NCBI RefSeq assembly: GCF_001613445.1
Contig: NZ_BDCJ01000011.1
Span: 1-64,000, forward strand
DNA: 64,000 bases
Source: Nocardia grenadensis NBRC 108939
Lineage (GTDB): Bacteria > Actinomycetota > Actinomycetes > Mycobacteriales > Mycobacteriaceae
Reading direction: 5' to 3'
Below, one piece after another: positions 25,881 to 35,648 of this stretch (position 1 is the first letter of the stretch; the number at the start of each line of letters is the position of its first letter). The notes under the pieces were generated by a model, which did not search any database, had not been told where the DNA came from, and saw only the letters and a program-made list of their open reading frames with translations. The position numbers were made by a program, and so were the translations under genes.

Positions 25881-26633
25881 ATGCTGACCCCGCTGCGTCT
25901 CACCTTCTCCTGGCTCACGGTGCTGCCGGTGCGCGGACCGAGCGAGGTGGACCGCCGGGCGGCGGGCCGGGCCATCGCGCTCGCCCCGGTCGCCGGATTC
26001 GGGCTCGGTCTGGTCGCGGCGGCGCTGCTGTGGGTGCTCGCGCCCGCAGGGATCGCCGCCGGATTCGTCGCGGTCGCGGCCCTGGCGCTGCTGACCCGGG
26101 GTATGCATCTGGACGGGCTCGCCGACACCTTCGACGGCCTCGGAGTCTATGGGTCACCCGAACGCGCGCGGGAGGTGATGAAGAGCGGGGGCGCCGGGCC
26201 GTTCGGGGTGGCCGCCATCGTGCTGGCCGCCGGTGTCCAGGCGGGGGCGTTCACCACGCTGGCGGCCACCGGTCACTGGGCGGCGGTCGTGGCGGCGGTG
26301 GGTCTGGGCCGAGTCGCGGTGGTCGCCGCCTGCCGCCGCGGGATCGCCCCGGCGCCCGGCACCTGGTTCGGGGCTATGGTCGCCGGAACGCAGTCCCGTC
26401 CCGCGGTTCTCGGCTGGGCCGCCGCGGGTACGGCGGCGGCGGTTTTCGCGGTACCGGAGCTGCCGTGGTCCGGGCCGCTGGTGGCGCTGGTGGCGCTCGC
26501 CGCCGCGATCCACCTGGTCGGCCACGCGGTCCGCCGGTTCGGTGGGCTCTCGGGTGATCTCCTCGGGGCGGCGGTGGAACTCACCACCGCACTGGCGGCC
26601 CTGGGTTTCGCGCTGGTTGCCCACTCTGTCTGA
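25881..26633 (+). CDS. cobS: Adenosylcobinamide-GDP ribazoletransferase
   Basis: CobS joins AdoCbi-GDP (from CobU) with alpha-ribazole (phosphate) from the CobT branch to finish the cobalamin nucleotide loop at the membrane. The acidic motif HLDGLADTFDGLGVYG with nearby Asp residues binds the metal, and ERAREVMKSGGAGPFG follows. The rest is hydrophobic with about six membrane segments. 250 residues; the ATG at 25881 is favoured over an in-frame extension into cobT. Confidence 0.9.
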   Translation: MLTPLRLTFSWLTVLPVRGPSEVDRRAAGRAIALAPVAGFGLGLVAAALLWVLAPAGIAAGFVAVAALALLTRGMHLDGLADTFDGLGVYGSPERAREVMKSGGAGPFGVAAIVLAAGVQAGAFTTLAATGHWAAVVAAVGLGRVAVVAACRRGIAPAPGTWFGAMVAGTQSRPAVLGWAAAGTAAAVFAVPELPWSGPLVALVALAAAIHLVGHAVRRFGGLSGDLLGAAVELTTALAALGFALVAHSV

Positions 26634-26744
26634 GCCACCTGAACGCTGTTCGGTCCACAAAGCTCGGTCCCGTCCGATGTCGCCAGGCCACAATAGTGCG
26701 AACGCAGAGTCTCACCGGTCCACCGCGCCCCATAAGGTGGGGGT

Positions 26745-27458
26745 ATGTCAGCCGAGCGCTTCTACTTCCGTCAACTCCTGGCCGGCCGTGATTTCGCCGT
26801 CGGGGATCCGATCGCCACGCAGATGCGCAATTTCGCCTATCTGGTCGGTGACCGGGACACCGGTGACTGTGTCGTCGTAGATCCCGCCTACGCGGCCGGC
26901 GATCTGGCCGATATCGCCGAGAACGACGGACTGAAACTGTCCGGGGTGCTCGTCACCCATCACCACCCGGACCATATCGGCGGCACCATGATGGGGTTCA
27001 CCCTGCGCGGGGTACGGGAACTGCTCGAGCAGGCCACGGTTCCGGTGCATGTGAACGATCAGGAGAAGACCTGGGTCGCCGATGTCACCGGCATCGCCCC
27101 CAGCGAGCTCACCGGCCACGGCCACGGCGACAAGCTCAGTGTCGGCGCCTTCGAAATCGAGTTCTTACACACCCCGGGACATACCCCGGGCAGCCAGTGC
27201 TTCCTGGTCGACGGCAAACTCATCGCCGGCGACACCCTGTTCATCGACGGTTGCGGGCGTACCGATTTCCCGGGCGGTGACTCCGACACCATGTTCCGCA
27301 GCCTGCGCTACCTGGCGGATATGCCGATCAATCCGGAGGTCTACCCGGGTCACTGGTACTCCCCGGACCCGCACGCCTCCCTGGACTCGATCCGCGATAA
27401 CAACTATGTGCTGCGGCCGCGGTCACTCGCCGAATGGCACGCCCTCATGCCGGGCTGA
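26745..27458 (+). CDS. MBL-fold metallo-hydrolase (glyoxalase II-like)
   Basis: A 237-residue metallo-beta-lactamase-fold hydrolase. The zinc motif THHHPDHIGG is at about residues 73-82, HTPGHTPGSQCF holds the third metal His, and LIAGDTLFIDGCGRTDFPGG carries the bridging Asp. The tail EVYPGHWYSPDPHASL gives the last His. The pattern is that of glyoxalase II / persulfide-dioxygenase-like enzymes acting on thioesters or persulfides; in a mycothiol organism the natural thiol could be mycothiol, an inference. ATG at 26745. It converges on ilvE. Confidence 0.82.
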   Translation: MSAERFYFRQLLAGRDFAVGDPIATQMRNFAYLVGDRDTGDCVVVDPAYAAGDLADIAENDGLKLSGVLVTHHHPDHIGGTMMGFTLRGVRELLEQATVPVHVNDQEKTWVADVTGIAPSELTGHGHGDKLSVGAFEIEFLHTPGHTPGSQCFLVDGKLIAGDTLFIDGCGRTDFPGGDSDTMFRSLRYLADMPINPEVYPGHWYSPDPHASLDSIRDNNYVLRPRSLAEWHALMPG

Positions 27459-27461
27459 TCG

Positions 27462-27489
27462 GCGCGGCCCCGGGCACCGGGCCCCGCGC
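27462..27489. terminator. GC-rich inverted repeat between convergent MBL hydrolase and ilvE
   Basis: GCGCGGCCCCGG, GCA loop and CCGGGCCCCGCGC pair imperfectly between two genes that end toward each other. There is no T run on either side. Its place suggests a bidirectional terminator. Confidence 0.4.
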
Positions 27490-27518
27490 TCGGTATACGG
27501 GTGAACTGCGAGGTCCGG

Positions 27519-28619
27519 TCAGAGCACCCGCATCCACTGGTGCACATCGGCGAAGGTCCCGCGCTGGATACCGGTGAGCGTGTCACGCAGCGCCATGGTC
27601 ACCTCGCCCGGCTCGCCGCCACCGATGGTGAATTCACCGTCGGGCCCGAACACGGAACCGACCGGGGTGATCACGGCCGCGGTGCCGCAGGCGAAAACCT
27701 CGGTGATCTCGCCGGATTCCGCACCGGCCCGCCAGTCCTCGACGGAGATCTTGCGTTCGGTCACCGGGTAGCCGGAATCGGCCGCCAGGGTCAGCAGCGA
27801 ATCCCGGGTGATCCCCGGCAGCAGCGACCCGGACAGTTCCGGGGTGACCAGCCGCGCGTCCGATCCGGAGCCGTAGACGAAGAACAGGTTGTTGGTGCCC
27901 ATCTCCTCGACATAGCGGCGTTCGACCGCGTCCAGCCACACCACCTGATCGCAGCCCTTGGCGGTGGCCTCGGACTGCGCCAGCAGCGACGCCGCGTAGT
28001 TACCGGCCACCTTGGCCTCACCGGTGCCGCCGGGCGCGGCCCGCACGTACTCGGTCGACAGCCACACGCGCACCGGTTTCACCCCGCGCGGGAAGTAGGC
28101 GCCGGCCGGGGAGCCCAGCAGCAGGTATTTATAGGCGGAGGCGGGCTTCACGCCCAGCCCGGCTTCGGTGGCGAACATGAACGGCCGTAGGTAGAGCGAT
28201 TCCTCACCGCCCGCTGCGGGCACCCACTCCCCGTCGACCTCGAGCAGCTGGCGCACCGATTCGATGAACAGTTCCTCGGGGAGTTCGGCCATCGCCATGC
28301 GGCGCGCGGACCGGCGGAACCGGGCCGCGTTGGCGTCGATCCGGAAACAGGCGACCTGCCCGTCCGGCTGGCGGTAGGCCTTGAGCCCTTCGAAGATCGC
28401 CTGGCCGTAGTGGAACACCATGGTGGCCGGATCCAGGGTCAGGGCGCCGTAGGGTTCCACGACCGCGTTGGTCCAGCCGTCGGCCTCGGTGTAATCGATG
28501 GTGACCATATGGTCGGTGAAATAGCGGCCGAAACCGGGCGCCGACAGAATCTCCTGTACCCGCTGCGCCGGGGTGGGCGCAGGATGAGGTATACGGGCGA
28601 ACTGTGCAGCAGCGGTCAT
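27519..28619 (-). CDS. ilvE: Branched-chain amino acid aminotransferase
   Basis: A class IV PLP aminotransferase moving amino groups between glutamate and Leu, Ile or Val. [61 protein letters not shown] (catalytic Lys in the VAGNYA block) and [11 protein letters not shown] are in order, and [12 protein letters not shown] lies near the C-terminus. 366 residues, as in Rv2210c. The ATG at 28619 starts [13 protein letters not shown]. It runs in the same direction as gcvT, 114 bases further along; separate promoters are likely. Confidence 0.93.
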   Translation of the reverse strand: MTAAAQFARIPHPAPTPAQRVQEILSAPGFGRYFTDHMVTIDYTEADGWTNAVVEPYGALTLDPATMVFHYGQAIFEGLKAYRQPDGQVACFRIDANAARFRRSARRMAMAELPEELFIESVRQLLEVDGEWVPAAGGEESLYLRPFMFATEAGLGVKPASAYKYLLLGSPAGAYFPRGVKPVRVWLSTEYVRAAPGGTGEAKVAGNYAASLLAQSEATAKGCDQVVWLDAVERRYVEEMGTNNLFFVYGSGSDARLVTPELSGSLLPGITRDSLLTLAADSGYPVTERKISVEDWRAGAESGEITEVFACGTAAVITPVGSVFGPDGEFTIGGGEPGEVTMALRDTLTGIQRGTFADVHQWMRVL

Positions 28620-28733
28620 GACCAGCAGTCTATGTCCTGGGTCCGCACCGAATCCGCGGTGGTCCGTCTCGCGTGCCGGGCATGTCCGTACCGGCCGCGC
28701 CGCAGCCGGTCACGACGACCCGGCCCGACCGTC

Positions 28734-29828
28734 TCAGCTGGTGTGTGCTTCGACGAACGGAGGCCGCACCACCGCGCAGCGCAGCGACCGGCCGCGGACG
28801 TCCACCGTCACCTCGGTGCCGACCTGCACCGCCGGGTCCAGCAGCGCCAGCGCGATCCCGATCTGCCTGGTCGGCGAGAAGGTCCCGGAGGTGGTCACCC
28901 CGATCTTCGTGGCGTCGAGCAGCACGTCCTGGTTCTCCCGCGGGATCCCGCGGTCGAGTGCTTCCAGGCCGAGCAGGGTGCGGCCCGGTCCGGCCGCCCG
29001 TTCCGCTTCCAGCGCGGCCCTGCCCCAGAAATCCGGTTTGGCCCAGCCCACCGCCCACGACGCGCGCGCCTGCACCGGCGTGATCTCGGCCGACAATTCG
29101 TGCCCGTGCAGCGGATAGCCCATCTCGGTACGCAGGGTGTCGCGGGCACCGAGCCCGGCGACCTGGCCGCCGGTCGCTCGCACCTGCTCCACCAGCGCCC
29201 GGAACAGGGCCTCGGCGCCGTCCCAGCGCGGCAGCAATTCGTAACCGTGTTCACCGGTGTAGCCGGTCCGGCACACACGCACCGGCTGCCCCGACCAGTC
29301 CGCGTCGACGAACGCCATGTAGGACAGATCCACCGGGAGACCCAGCGCGGTGAGCACCTGCGCCGACCGGGGCCCCTGGACGGCGAAGACACCGTAGTCG
29401 CGGTGTTCCCCCGTGACTGTGATCGCCGGCGGCGCGGCCACTGCCAGCTTCTGCACCACCGCGGTGGTATTGGCCGCGTTCGGCACCAGGAAGATCTCGT
29501 CGTCGCGCACGAAATAGGCGATGAGATCGTCGACCACGCCACCGTCGGCATTGCAGCACAGCGTGTACTGCGCCCGGCCGGGCCCGATCCGGCCCAGGTC
29601 GTTGGTCAGCGCCGAGTTCACGAATTCGGCCGCGCCCACACCGCGTACGGTCGCCTTCCCGAGATGACTCACATCGAACAGCCCCACCGACTCCCGCACC
29701 GCGGTGTGCTCGGCCACGGTGCCCGCGTACGAGACCGGCATCTCCCAGCCGCCGAACGGGGCGAATTTCGCTCCGAGTTCGACATGCACTCCGTGGACAG
29801 GGCCCTGTTGCAGCTCGGCGTCACTCAC
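28734..29828 (-). CDS. gcvT: Aminomethyltransferase (glycine cleavage T protein)
   Basis: GcvT takes the aminomethyl group from the lipoyl arm of H protein and makes methylene-tetrahydrofolate and ammonia. [54 protein letters not shown] with the conserved Asp, [11 protein letters not shown] and [18 protein letters not shown] fit the family. 364 residues, matching Rv2211c. The start codon at 29828 lacks a clear upstream riboswitch; I looked for a glycine riboswitch and saw none. Its partner H protein needs lipoate from the LipA/LipB encoded 9 kb away. Confidence 0.92.
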   Translation of the reverse strand: MSDAELQQGPVHGVHVELGAKFAPFGGWEMPVSYAGTVAEHTAVRESVGLFDVSHLGKATVRGVGAAEFVNSALTNDLGRIGPGRAQYTLCCNADGGVVDDLIAYFVRDDEIFLVPNAANTTAVVQKLAVAAPPAITVTGEHRDYGVFAVQGPRSAQVLTALGLPVDLSYMAFVDADWSGQPVRVCRTGYTGEHGYELLPRWDGAEALFRALVEQVRATGGQVAGLGARDTLRTEMGYPLHGHELSAEITPVQARASWAVGWAKPDFWGRAALEAERAAGPGRTLLGLEALDRGIPRENQDVLLDATKIGVTTSGTFSPTRQIGIALALLDPAVQVGTEVTVDVRGRSLRCAVVRPPFVEAHTS

Positions 29829-29899
29829 CGGGCGAGCTTATCCCGGTGCCGGCCGGGGCCGGGATCACACCGTGCCCGGCCCGCGGCCACCGCGGCGGG

Positions 29900-30511
29900 T
29901 CAGGCCTCGAACCACATGGGGATCAATGTGGGTCCCTCCTCCGGCAGGGTGTGGGTTTCGCCGGTGCGAACGAAACCCTGCCGGGTGTAGAGCCGCGACG
30001 AGCGTTCGGTGCTGGCCTCCAGATACGCCGGGAGCCCCGCCGCGCGGAACTGCCGGGTCCGTTCGGTGAGGATGGCCGCGCCCGCACCGCGCCCGCGGAA
30101 CTCCGGCACGGTGATGATCAGTTCCAGGTAGCTGTGCGGGAACCTGCGCGGATGCTCCCGGGCCAGCAATTCGGTCACATAGGCCGACCGCTGCAGCGGA
30201 CGCACGTCCGGCGCCCGTTCCGCGTGGCCCCGCATCGTGGTGGCCTCGGCGATGAGCCGGTCGGCCGAGGTGAGCTTCTGCCAGATCGAGATCGCCCAGA
30301 TCTCGCCGTCGCCCCCGGCGACCCAGATCTCGTCGTCGCGCAGGCCGCGGTCGATGATCTGCGGAACCCATTCGTCGAGGAACTCGTCCACCGGGTAGTC
30401 GCGCAGGATCCACTCGGTGACCGCCTCGTCCAGGGTTGCCTTCCGGAACGCCTCCGTCAGCGGTTCGAGATCACTCGTTCCGACGCGCCGCACGGTCAGT
30501 TCTGTTCCCAT
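29900..30511 (-). CDS. GNAT family N-acetyltransferase
   Basis: A 203-residue GNAT enzyme of unknown acceptor. The acetyl-CoA-binding segment is LELIITVPEFRGRGAGAAIL with the R-G-R-G-A pattern, followed by AYLEASTERSSRLYTRQGFV. The ATG at 30511 has a perfect AGGAGGC in front; an in-frame upstream codon at 30538 does not. It is divergent from the TetR gene by about 100 bp, so that regulator may control it. Confidence 0.8.
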   Translation of the reverse strand: MGTELTVRRVGTSDLEPLTEAFRKATLDEAVTEWILRDYPVDEFLDEWVPQIIDRGLRDDEIWVAGGDGEIWAISIWQKLTSADRLIAEATTMRGHAERAPDVRPLQRSAYVTELLAREHPRRFPHSYLELIITVPEFRGRGAGAAILTERTRQFRAAGLPAYLEASTERSSRLYTRQGFVRTGETHTLPEEGPTLIPMWFEA

Positions 30512-30610
30512 ACCGCCTCCTGTGAATGGTGTTACCACCAGCGAACTTATGTCCTCAATCAGCGGAAAACCACTATTTCGTCACGGTATTTCGTGTGATG
30601 GAATAGCGCG

Positions 30611-31411
30611 GTGACAGCGTGTGCGTTATGTGGTGCGGACCTGCGGCAACCGGCCCGCGGCCGCCGGCGGCGGTACTGTTCCCGCTCCTGCCAGGCCCGC
30701 GCCTACCGGGCCCGGCGCCGGGCACCGGCCGCCCCGCCGCGCCCGCGGCCGCAACGGTTGTCGAAACTCGTGATCGCCCACGCGGCGGTCGCCCTGGCCG
30801 ACCGTGCGGGCACCGACGGCCTGACGATGCGCCGCCTGGCCGGCGAGCTGGGGGTGGCCACCGCCGCGCTGTACCGGTACTTCGACGACCGGGCCCAGCT
30901 ACTCGTCGCCATGACCGATCTGGTGCTCGCCGAAACCCCACCACCGCCGCCGCATCTGGTCGACCGGCGGGCCCGGATCAGGTACGAGGCACAACAGGAA
31001 TGGCAGATCTACCGACGGCATCCGTGGATTCTCACGGTGCTGGCCCGGATCCGCCCGCCGCTGGGCCTGTCCCTGTTCGACACCCTGGAACGGACGCTGA
31101 GCGCGCTCGACGAACCGGACCTGTCCAGGACACAGCTGATCTCGACGTATCTGAGTTACTCCGCGCTGGTGCAGGGGCTGGCCCTGGTGTGGACCGCCGA
31201 ACGGTCCGACCGGATCGGCGGCCCGGAAGCGACCGCCGACGTGCCCGCCGAAGTGGCCGCGCTCGTCGACCCGGTCGCGCGCCCGGCCCTGTACAAGGCG
31301 TTCGGCCCCACCGGCCCGCCGCCCGACCTCGATTTCGACGAACTGCTCACCGACGCGGTGGACATGCTGCTGGACGGCGTCGCGGCACGCCGTACCGGGT
31401 CCACCGAATAG
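30611..31411 (+). CDS. TetR family regulator with an N-terminal zinc-finger-like extension
   Basis: The HTH lies at residues about 50-95: [52 protein letters not shown]. The C-terminal ligand half ends in [17 protein letters not shown]. Before the HTH is a basic Cys motif (CALCGADL, then [20 protein letters not shown]), a four-Cys zinc-ribbon-like pattern not part of the TetR fold but seen in some actinobacterial members. 266 residues, GTG start 30611. It is divergent from the GNAT gene; effector and operator are unknown. Confidence 0.8.
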   Translation: MTACALCGADLRQPARGRRRRYCSRSCQARAYRARRRAPAAPPRPRPQRLSKLVIAHAAVALADRAGTDGLTMRRLAGELGVATAALYRYFDDRAQLLVAMTDLVLAETPPPPPHLVDRRARIRYEAQQEWQIYRRHPWILTVLARIRPPLGLSLFDTLERTLSALDEPDLSRTQLISTYLSYSALVQGLALVWTAERSDRIGGPEATADVPAEVAALVDPVARPALYKAFGPTGPPPDLDFDELLTDAVDMLLDGVAARRTGSTE

Positions 31412-31421
31412 CCTGGGGGTC

Positions 31422-32933
31422 ATGACCGCAGTCGCAGATCGTCCGCTCGGACCGGAATTGGCACGTACCCAGACCCTCGAACCCGGCACCGATGTCCTCG
31501 TCGTCGGCCTGGCCACCACCGATGACGGTCCCGTCCTCGTCCCCGAGGACCTCTTCGGCGATGTGCTCGACACCGATGTGCGTACCCGGCTGCTCGACCA
31601 GCTGACCGCGGTCGGCGCCACGGGCAAGGCCGAACAGCTGGTCCGGATTCCCGCGCCCGCCGGCCTGGACGATGTCGCCAGCGTGCTGGCCGTCGGTCTC
31701 GGCGCCGCCGCGGATATCGACGCCGAACAGATCCGCCGCAGCGCCGGGGTCGCTGCCCGCTCCCTGACCGGGGTCGCGCGTGCGGTCACCACCCTGTCCG
31801 GTCTGGATATCGGCGCCGCCGTGGAGGGTTTCTACCTCGGTGCCTATTCCTTCACCGAGTTCCGCTCCGCGAAGTCCGCGCCGAAGCCGGAGGCCGCGCC
31901 GCCGGCCCGTATCGAACTGCTCGTCCCGGAACCCGAATTCGGCGGCGACGCGCTGCTGCGCGCCCAGCTCACCGCCGAAGCGGTGGCCACCGCCCGTGAT
32001 TTCGTGAACACCCCGCCGAGCCATCTGTACCCGGCCGAATTCGCCCGCCGCAGCGCCCTGCTGGCCGAGGGCGCCGGCCTCGAGGTCGAGGTACTCGACG
32101 AGAAGGCCCTGGAAGACGGCGGTTTCGGCGGCGTGCTGGGGGTGGGCAAGGGTTCGTCGCGTCCGCCGCGTCTGGTCCGGCTCACCTACCGGGGCGGTGA
32201 GAAGAAGGTCGCGCTGGTAGGAAAGGGCATCACCTTCGACACCGGCGGTATCTCCATCAAACCGGCCGCGAATATGGAGAACATGACCTCGGATATGGCC
32301 GGCGCGGCCGCGGTCGTGGCGACCACGCTGCTCGCCGCGCGGCTGAGCCTGCCGGTCACCGTGATCGCGACGGTCCCGATGGCGGAGAACATGCCGTCGA
32401 GTACCGCCCAGCGGCCCGGTGATGTGCTCACCCAGTACGGCGGTACCACCATCGAGGTCACCAATACCGACGCCGAGGGCCGGCTCATCCTGGCCGACGC
32501 CATGGTCCGCGCCGGTGAGGACGGCCCGGACTATCTCATCGATGTCGCGACGCTCACCGGCGCCCAGATGGTGGCGCTGGGCACCCGCACCCCGGGTGTG
32601 ATGGGTACCGACGAATTCCGCGACCGGGTGGCCCGGATCTCGCAGGCCGTCGGTGAGCACGGCTGGCCGATGCCGCTGCCCAAGGAGTTGCGCGCCGATC
32701 TGGACTCCAAGGTCGCCGATATGGTCAACGCGACATCGCATCGGTGGGGCGGCATGCTCGTCGCCGGCACGTACCTGAAGGAATTCGTGCCCGAGGGCGT
32801 GGAATGGGCCCATATCGATATCGCCGGCCCGGCGTACAACACCGGTGGGCCCTTCGGCTACATCGGCAAAGGCGGCACCGGTGTCCCGGTCCGCACCCTC
32901 ATCGCCGTACTGGAGGATATCGCCGCCGAATAG
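31422..32933 (+). CDS. pepA: Leucyl aminopeptidase (M17)
   Basis: A cytosolic dinuclear-metal aminopeptidase removing N-terminal residues. The catalytic half shows [15 protein letters not shown] (with the active Lys and a metal Asp), [13 protein letters not shown] and the family signature [14 protein letters not shown], with Arg in the bicarbonate site, then [18 protein letters not shown]. The N-terminal half is the looser oligomerisation domain. 503 residues; Rv2213 equivalent. ATG at 31422. A strong hairpin terminator follows 55 bases after the stop. Confidence 0.92.
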   Translation: MTAVADRPLGPELARTQTLEPGTDVLVVGLATTDDGPVLVPEDLFGDVLDTDVRTRLLDQLTAVGATGKAEQLVRIPAPAGLDDVASVLAVGLGAAADIDAEQIRRSAGVAARSLTGVARAVTTLSGLDIGAAVEGFYLGAYSFTEFRSAKSAPKPEAAPPARIELLVPEPEFGGDALLRAQLTAEAVATARDFVNTPPSHLYPAEFARRSALLAEGAGLEVEVLDEKALEDGGFGGVLGVGKGSSRPPRLVRLTYRGGEKKVALVGKGITFDTGGISIKPAANMENMTSDMAGAAAVVATTLLAARLSLPVTVIATVPMAENMPSSTAQRPGDVLTQYGGTTIEVTNTDAEGRLILADAMVRAGEDGPDYLIDVATLTGAQMVALGTRTPGVMGTDEFRDRVARISQAVGEHGWPMPLPKELRADLDSKVADMVNATSHRWGGMLVAGTYLKEFVPEGVEWAHIDIAGPAYNTGGPFGYIGKGGTGVPVRTLIAVLEDIAAE

Positions 32934-32988
32934 CGGCCGGCGGTTTGCCGGGCGGCCGTCCGGTCGTCCCAGCAACCGAGAACGGGCC

Positions 32989-33023
32989 GGGGCCGCGCCG
33001 CCGAGTTGCGGCGGCGCGGCCCC
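32989..33023 (+). terminator. Strong hairpin terminator after pepA
   Basis: A perfect 14-bp stem, GGGGCCGCGCCGCC and GGCGGCGCGGCCCC, with a 7-base loop (GAGTTGC). There is no T tract, which is usual for actinobacteria. Confidence 0.75.
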
Positions 33024-33035
33024 GGCGCGGCCCCG

Positions 33036-33083
33036 GCGCTTCCGCTGGCGCTTCCGCTGGCGCTGCCGCTGGCGCTTCCGCCG
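33036..33083 (+). repeat. Four tandem 12-bp repeats
   Basis: Units of GGCGCTTCCGCT; the third has GCTGCC and the last ends GCC. They are intergenic, so copy number may vary between strains. Confidence 0.7.
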
Positions 33084-33280
33084 GCGGGCCGACCGGCGCG
33101 CCCGGCCTCCGAGATCCGGGCTCGCCGGGCCACTGCGCGCGCCTGGTTACCGACGATCCCGCAGGCAGCCGAACCGGCCGCGAGATTCGGCAGGACGCAC
33201 GTGCCCCGCGCGGCTCGGGCCATGCGAGCGGCACCGGCCGGAACAGTGGCGTGCCCACCCGGTCCCGGCACGGTGGGAGG

Positions 33281-33634
33281 TCACGGCTCGCCGAGTTCGC
33301 GCTCGACATCCCGTCTGCGCTCGATCCGCCGGCGTGCGTCGTAATCGCGCATACGCTGCGGATACCCGGTCCGCTCGACGTCGTATACGGGAATCTTCAG
33401 ATCCCGCGCGAGGCGGCGGGCGCCGCCTTCGCCGACGACCCGCCGGGTCCATTCACCATCTACGGCAACCAGCACGACCGTGACATCTGTCACAGTGGTC
33501 TTCGGTTCGACAAAGCCCTCGACCCCGGTATGTGTGCGCACCCATTCGCGCAGATAACGGGTCTCCCCGCCCCGACCTCCGGAAACTCCGCTGCGCCCGG
33601 CCCTGACACGACGGAAACGGTCCAGCAAACCCAC
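33281..33634 (-). CDS. Small conserved actinobacterial protein of unknown function
   Basis: A 117-residue basic protein. The GTG at 33634 is chosen because AGGAGGT sits nine bases before it and yields a clean MGLLDRFRR start; the frame is open much further up but only as antisense of dlaT. Conserved-looking blocks are YLREWVRTHTGVEGFVEPKT, TDVTVVLVAVDGEWTRRVV and IPVYDVERTGYPQRMRDYD. Similar proteins are common in actinobacteria, sometimes labelled oxidoreductase without evidence. No cofactor motif is visible. It is divergent from dlaT by about 256 bases. Confidence 0.72.
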   Translation of the reverse strand: MGLLDRFRRVRAGRSGVSGGRGGETRYLREWVRTHTGVEGFVEPKTTVTDVTVVLVAVDGEWTRRVVGEGGARRLARDLKIPVYDVERTGYPQRMRDYDARRRIERRRDVERELGEP

Positions 33635-33890
33635 TGCAGCCGACCTCCTGCTGACCACCCGAAACCCGCCGGATCCGGCGGTGATTCCATGGTGCCAGCT
33701 ACCAAAATTGGATGCCCTCCGGTAAACGCGTCGCGCGGCGAATGCAAGGATGGTGGACGGAACAACAACCACACGGATCTCCGGCGCCGCGCAGAATGAA
33801 CGCCGGCTGGAACACCGCCGCGACCCGCGACAGGATTCCACCGGAACGAACTGTTGTAGACCCGTCGAGCAGTTAGAGGAGTCAACGGAC

Positions 33891-35642
33891 ATGGCCTTCT
33901 CCGTCCAGATGCCCGCTCTTGGTGAGAGCGTCACCGAGGGAACGGTGACACGGTGGCTGAAGCAGGAAGGAGACACGGTCGAGGTCGACGAGCCGCTGCT
34001 CGAGGTCTCCACCGACAAGGTCGACACCGAGATCCCGTCCCCCGCGGCGGGTGTGTTGACGAAGATCGTCGCCAATGAGGACGACGTCGTCGAGGTGGGT
34101 GGCGAACTGGGTGTCATCGGTGACGCCGGCGAGGCCGCCGAGCCCGCCCCGGCTCCCGAACCGGCCGCCGCCGAACCCACGTCCGCTCCCGCCGAGCAGA
34201 CCCAGCAGGCCCCCACGGAACCGGAGCCCGCCCCGGCCCAGGCCCCGGCCTCCGCCGCCGATTCCGCCGCCTCCGGTACCTCGGTGAAGATGCCGGAGCT
34301 CGGCGAATCGGTCACCGAGGGCACAGTGACACGGTGGCTCAAGGCGATCGGTGACGAGGTCGCGGTCGACGAGCCGCTGCTCGAGGTCTCCACCGACAAG
34401 GTCGACACCGAGATCCCGTCCCCCGTCGCGGGCACCCTGCTGGAGATCACCGCGCAGGAAGACGATGTGGTCGAGGTCGGCGGTCAGCTCGGTGTGATCG
34501 GCTCCGGCGCTCCCGCGAGCGGTTCGGCTCCCGCACCGGCGCCCGCCCCCGAGCCCGAACCGGCTCCCGCGCCGGCCCCGGCTCCCGCACCGGCCCCGGA
34601 ACCGGCACCTGCCCCCGCTCAGGCTCCCGCACCCGCGGCTGCCGCTCCGGCCCCCGCCGCCCAGGCTCCCGCCCCGGCCGCCGCCGGTAACGGCGCCACC
34701 CCGTACGTCACCCCGCTGGTCCGCAAACTGGCCGAGGAGAACGGCGTCGACCTGGCGTCGGTCACCGGTTCGGGGGTCGGCGGCCGGATCCGCAAGCAGG
34801 ATGTGCTCGCCGCCGCCGAGGCCAAGAAGGCTCCGGCCGCCGCGGCACCGGCGGCCGCCGCGCCCGCCGCCGCGGCACCGGCCAAGGCGGCCGCCGCCCC
34901 CAGCCCCGCGCTGGCGGCCCTGCGCGGAACCACAAAGAAGGCCAATCGGATCCGGCAGATCACCGCGACCAAGACCCTGGAGTCGCTGCAGACCACCGCG
35001 CAGCTCACCCAGGTGCACGAGGCCGACGTCACCAAGATCGCCGCATTGCGCAAGCGGGCCAAGGCCGATTTCGCCAAGCGCGAGGGCGTGAACCTGACCT
35101 TCCTGCCGTTCTTCGCCAAGGCCGTGGTGGAGGCGCTCGGGGTGCACCCGAACGTCAATGCCAGCTACGACGCGAACAGCAAGGAGATCACTTACCACGC
35201 GTCGGTGCACCTGGGTATCGCGGTGGACACCGAACAGGGCCTGCTCTCCCCGGTGATCCACAATGCCAGCGACCTGTCGCTGGCCGGCCTGGCCCGGGCC
35301 ATCGCCGATATCGCCAACCGGGCCCGCACCGGCGGCCTGAAGCCGGACGAGCTGGCCGGTGGCACCTTCACCATCACCAATATCGGCAGCCAGGGCGCCC
35401 TGTTCGATACCCCGATCCTCGTCCCGCCGCAGGCGGGGATGCTGGGCACGGGTGCCATCGTGAAGCGCCCGACCGTGGTCACCGACGAGTCCGGTAGCGA
35501 GTTCATCGGCGTCCGCTCGATGTGCTACCTGCCGCTGACCTACGATCACCGCCTCGTCGACGGCGCGGATGCCGGCCGGTTCCTCACGACCATCCGGCAC
35601 CGCCTCGAAGAGGCGGCGTTCGAGGCCGATCTGGGCCTGTAA
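33891..35642 (+). CDS. sucB: Dihydrolipoamide acyltransferase (E2) with two lipoyl domains
   Basis: The E2 core of 2-oxoacid dehydrogenase complexes (DlaT/Rv2215 type). Two lipoyl domains (residues about 1-78 and 128-205) each carry the lipoylation site [10 protein letters not shown]. Ala/Pro-rich linkers separate them from a subunit-binding domain ([34 protein letters not shown]) and the catalytic domain, which ends with [16 protein letters not shown], the His-Asp catalytic motif. 583 residues. The ATG at 33891 follows AGAGGAG. In mycobacteria the protein serves pyruvate dehydrogenase and peroxynitrite reductase; the gene is often named sucB or dlaT. lipB-lipA downstream supply its lipoate. 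Confidence 0.93.
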   Translation: MAFSVQMPALGESVTEGTVTRWLKQEGDTVEVDEPLLEVSTDKVDTEIPSPAAGVLTKIVANEDDVVEVGGELGVIGDAGEAAEPAPAPEPAAAEPTSAPAEQTQQAPTEPEPAPAQAPASAADSAASGTSVKMPELGESVTEGTVTRWLKAIGDEVAVDEPLLEVSTDKVDTEIPSPVAGTLLEITAQEDDVVEVGGQLGVIGSGAPASGSAPAPAPAPEPEPAPAPAPAPAPAPEPAPAPAQAPAPAAAAPAPAAQAPAPAAAGNGATPYVTPLVRKLAEENGVDLASVTGSGVGGRIRKQDVLAAAEAKKAPAAAAPAAAAPAAAAPAKAAAAPSPALAALRGTTKKANRIRQITATKTLESLQTTAQLTQVHEADVTKIAALRKRAKADFAKREGVNLTFLPFFAKAVVEALGVHPNVNASYDANSKEITYHASVHLGIAVDTEQGLLSPVIHNASDLSLAGLARAIADIANRARTGGLKPDELAGGTFTITNIGSQGALFDTPILVPPQAGMLGTGAIVKRPTVVTDESGSEFIGVRSMCYLPLTYDHRLVDGADAGRFLTTIRHRLEEAAFEADLGL

Positions 35643-35648
35643 GGGGCG

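Larger units (their letters stand above)
32934..33280. other. 347-bp GC-rich spacer
   Basis: No gene is visible. It holds the pepA terminator (32989-33023) and four tandem 12-bp units of the GGCGCTTCCGCT type (33036-33083, one base different in the third and one in the fourth). A minus-strand open frame reads the units as EAPA repeats but has no ribosome site. Confidence 0.55.

Noticed and set aside
23204..26128. A 974-codon open frame on the minus strand over the cob genes
   Set aside because: High-GC antisense reading: the opposite strand carries cobU, an MDMPI gene, cobT and cobS with full motifs, and the long frame has no family pattern or ribosome site.
29829..29899. Possible glycine riboswitch before gcvT
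   Set aside because: The 71-bp gap is too short and lacks the tandem aptamer pattern.
33036..33083. CRISPR-like direct repeats
   Set aside because: Units are 12 bp, contiguous and without spacers, so they are a simple tandem repeat; no CRISPR array was seen in the window.
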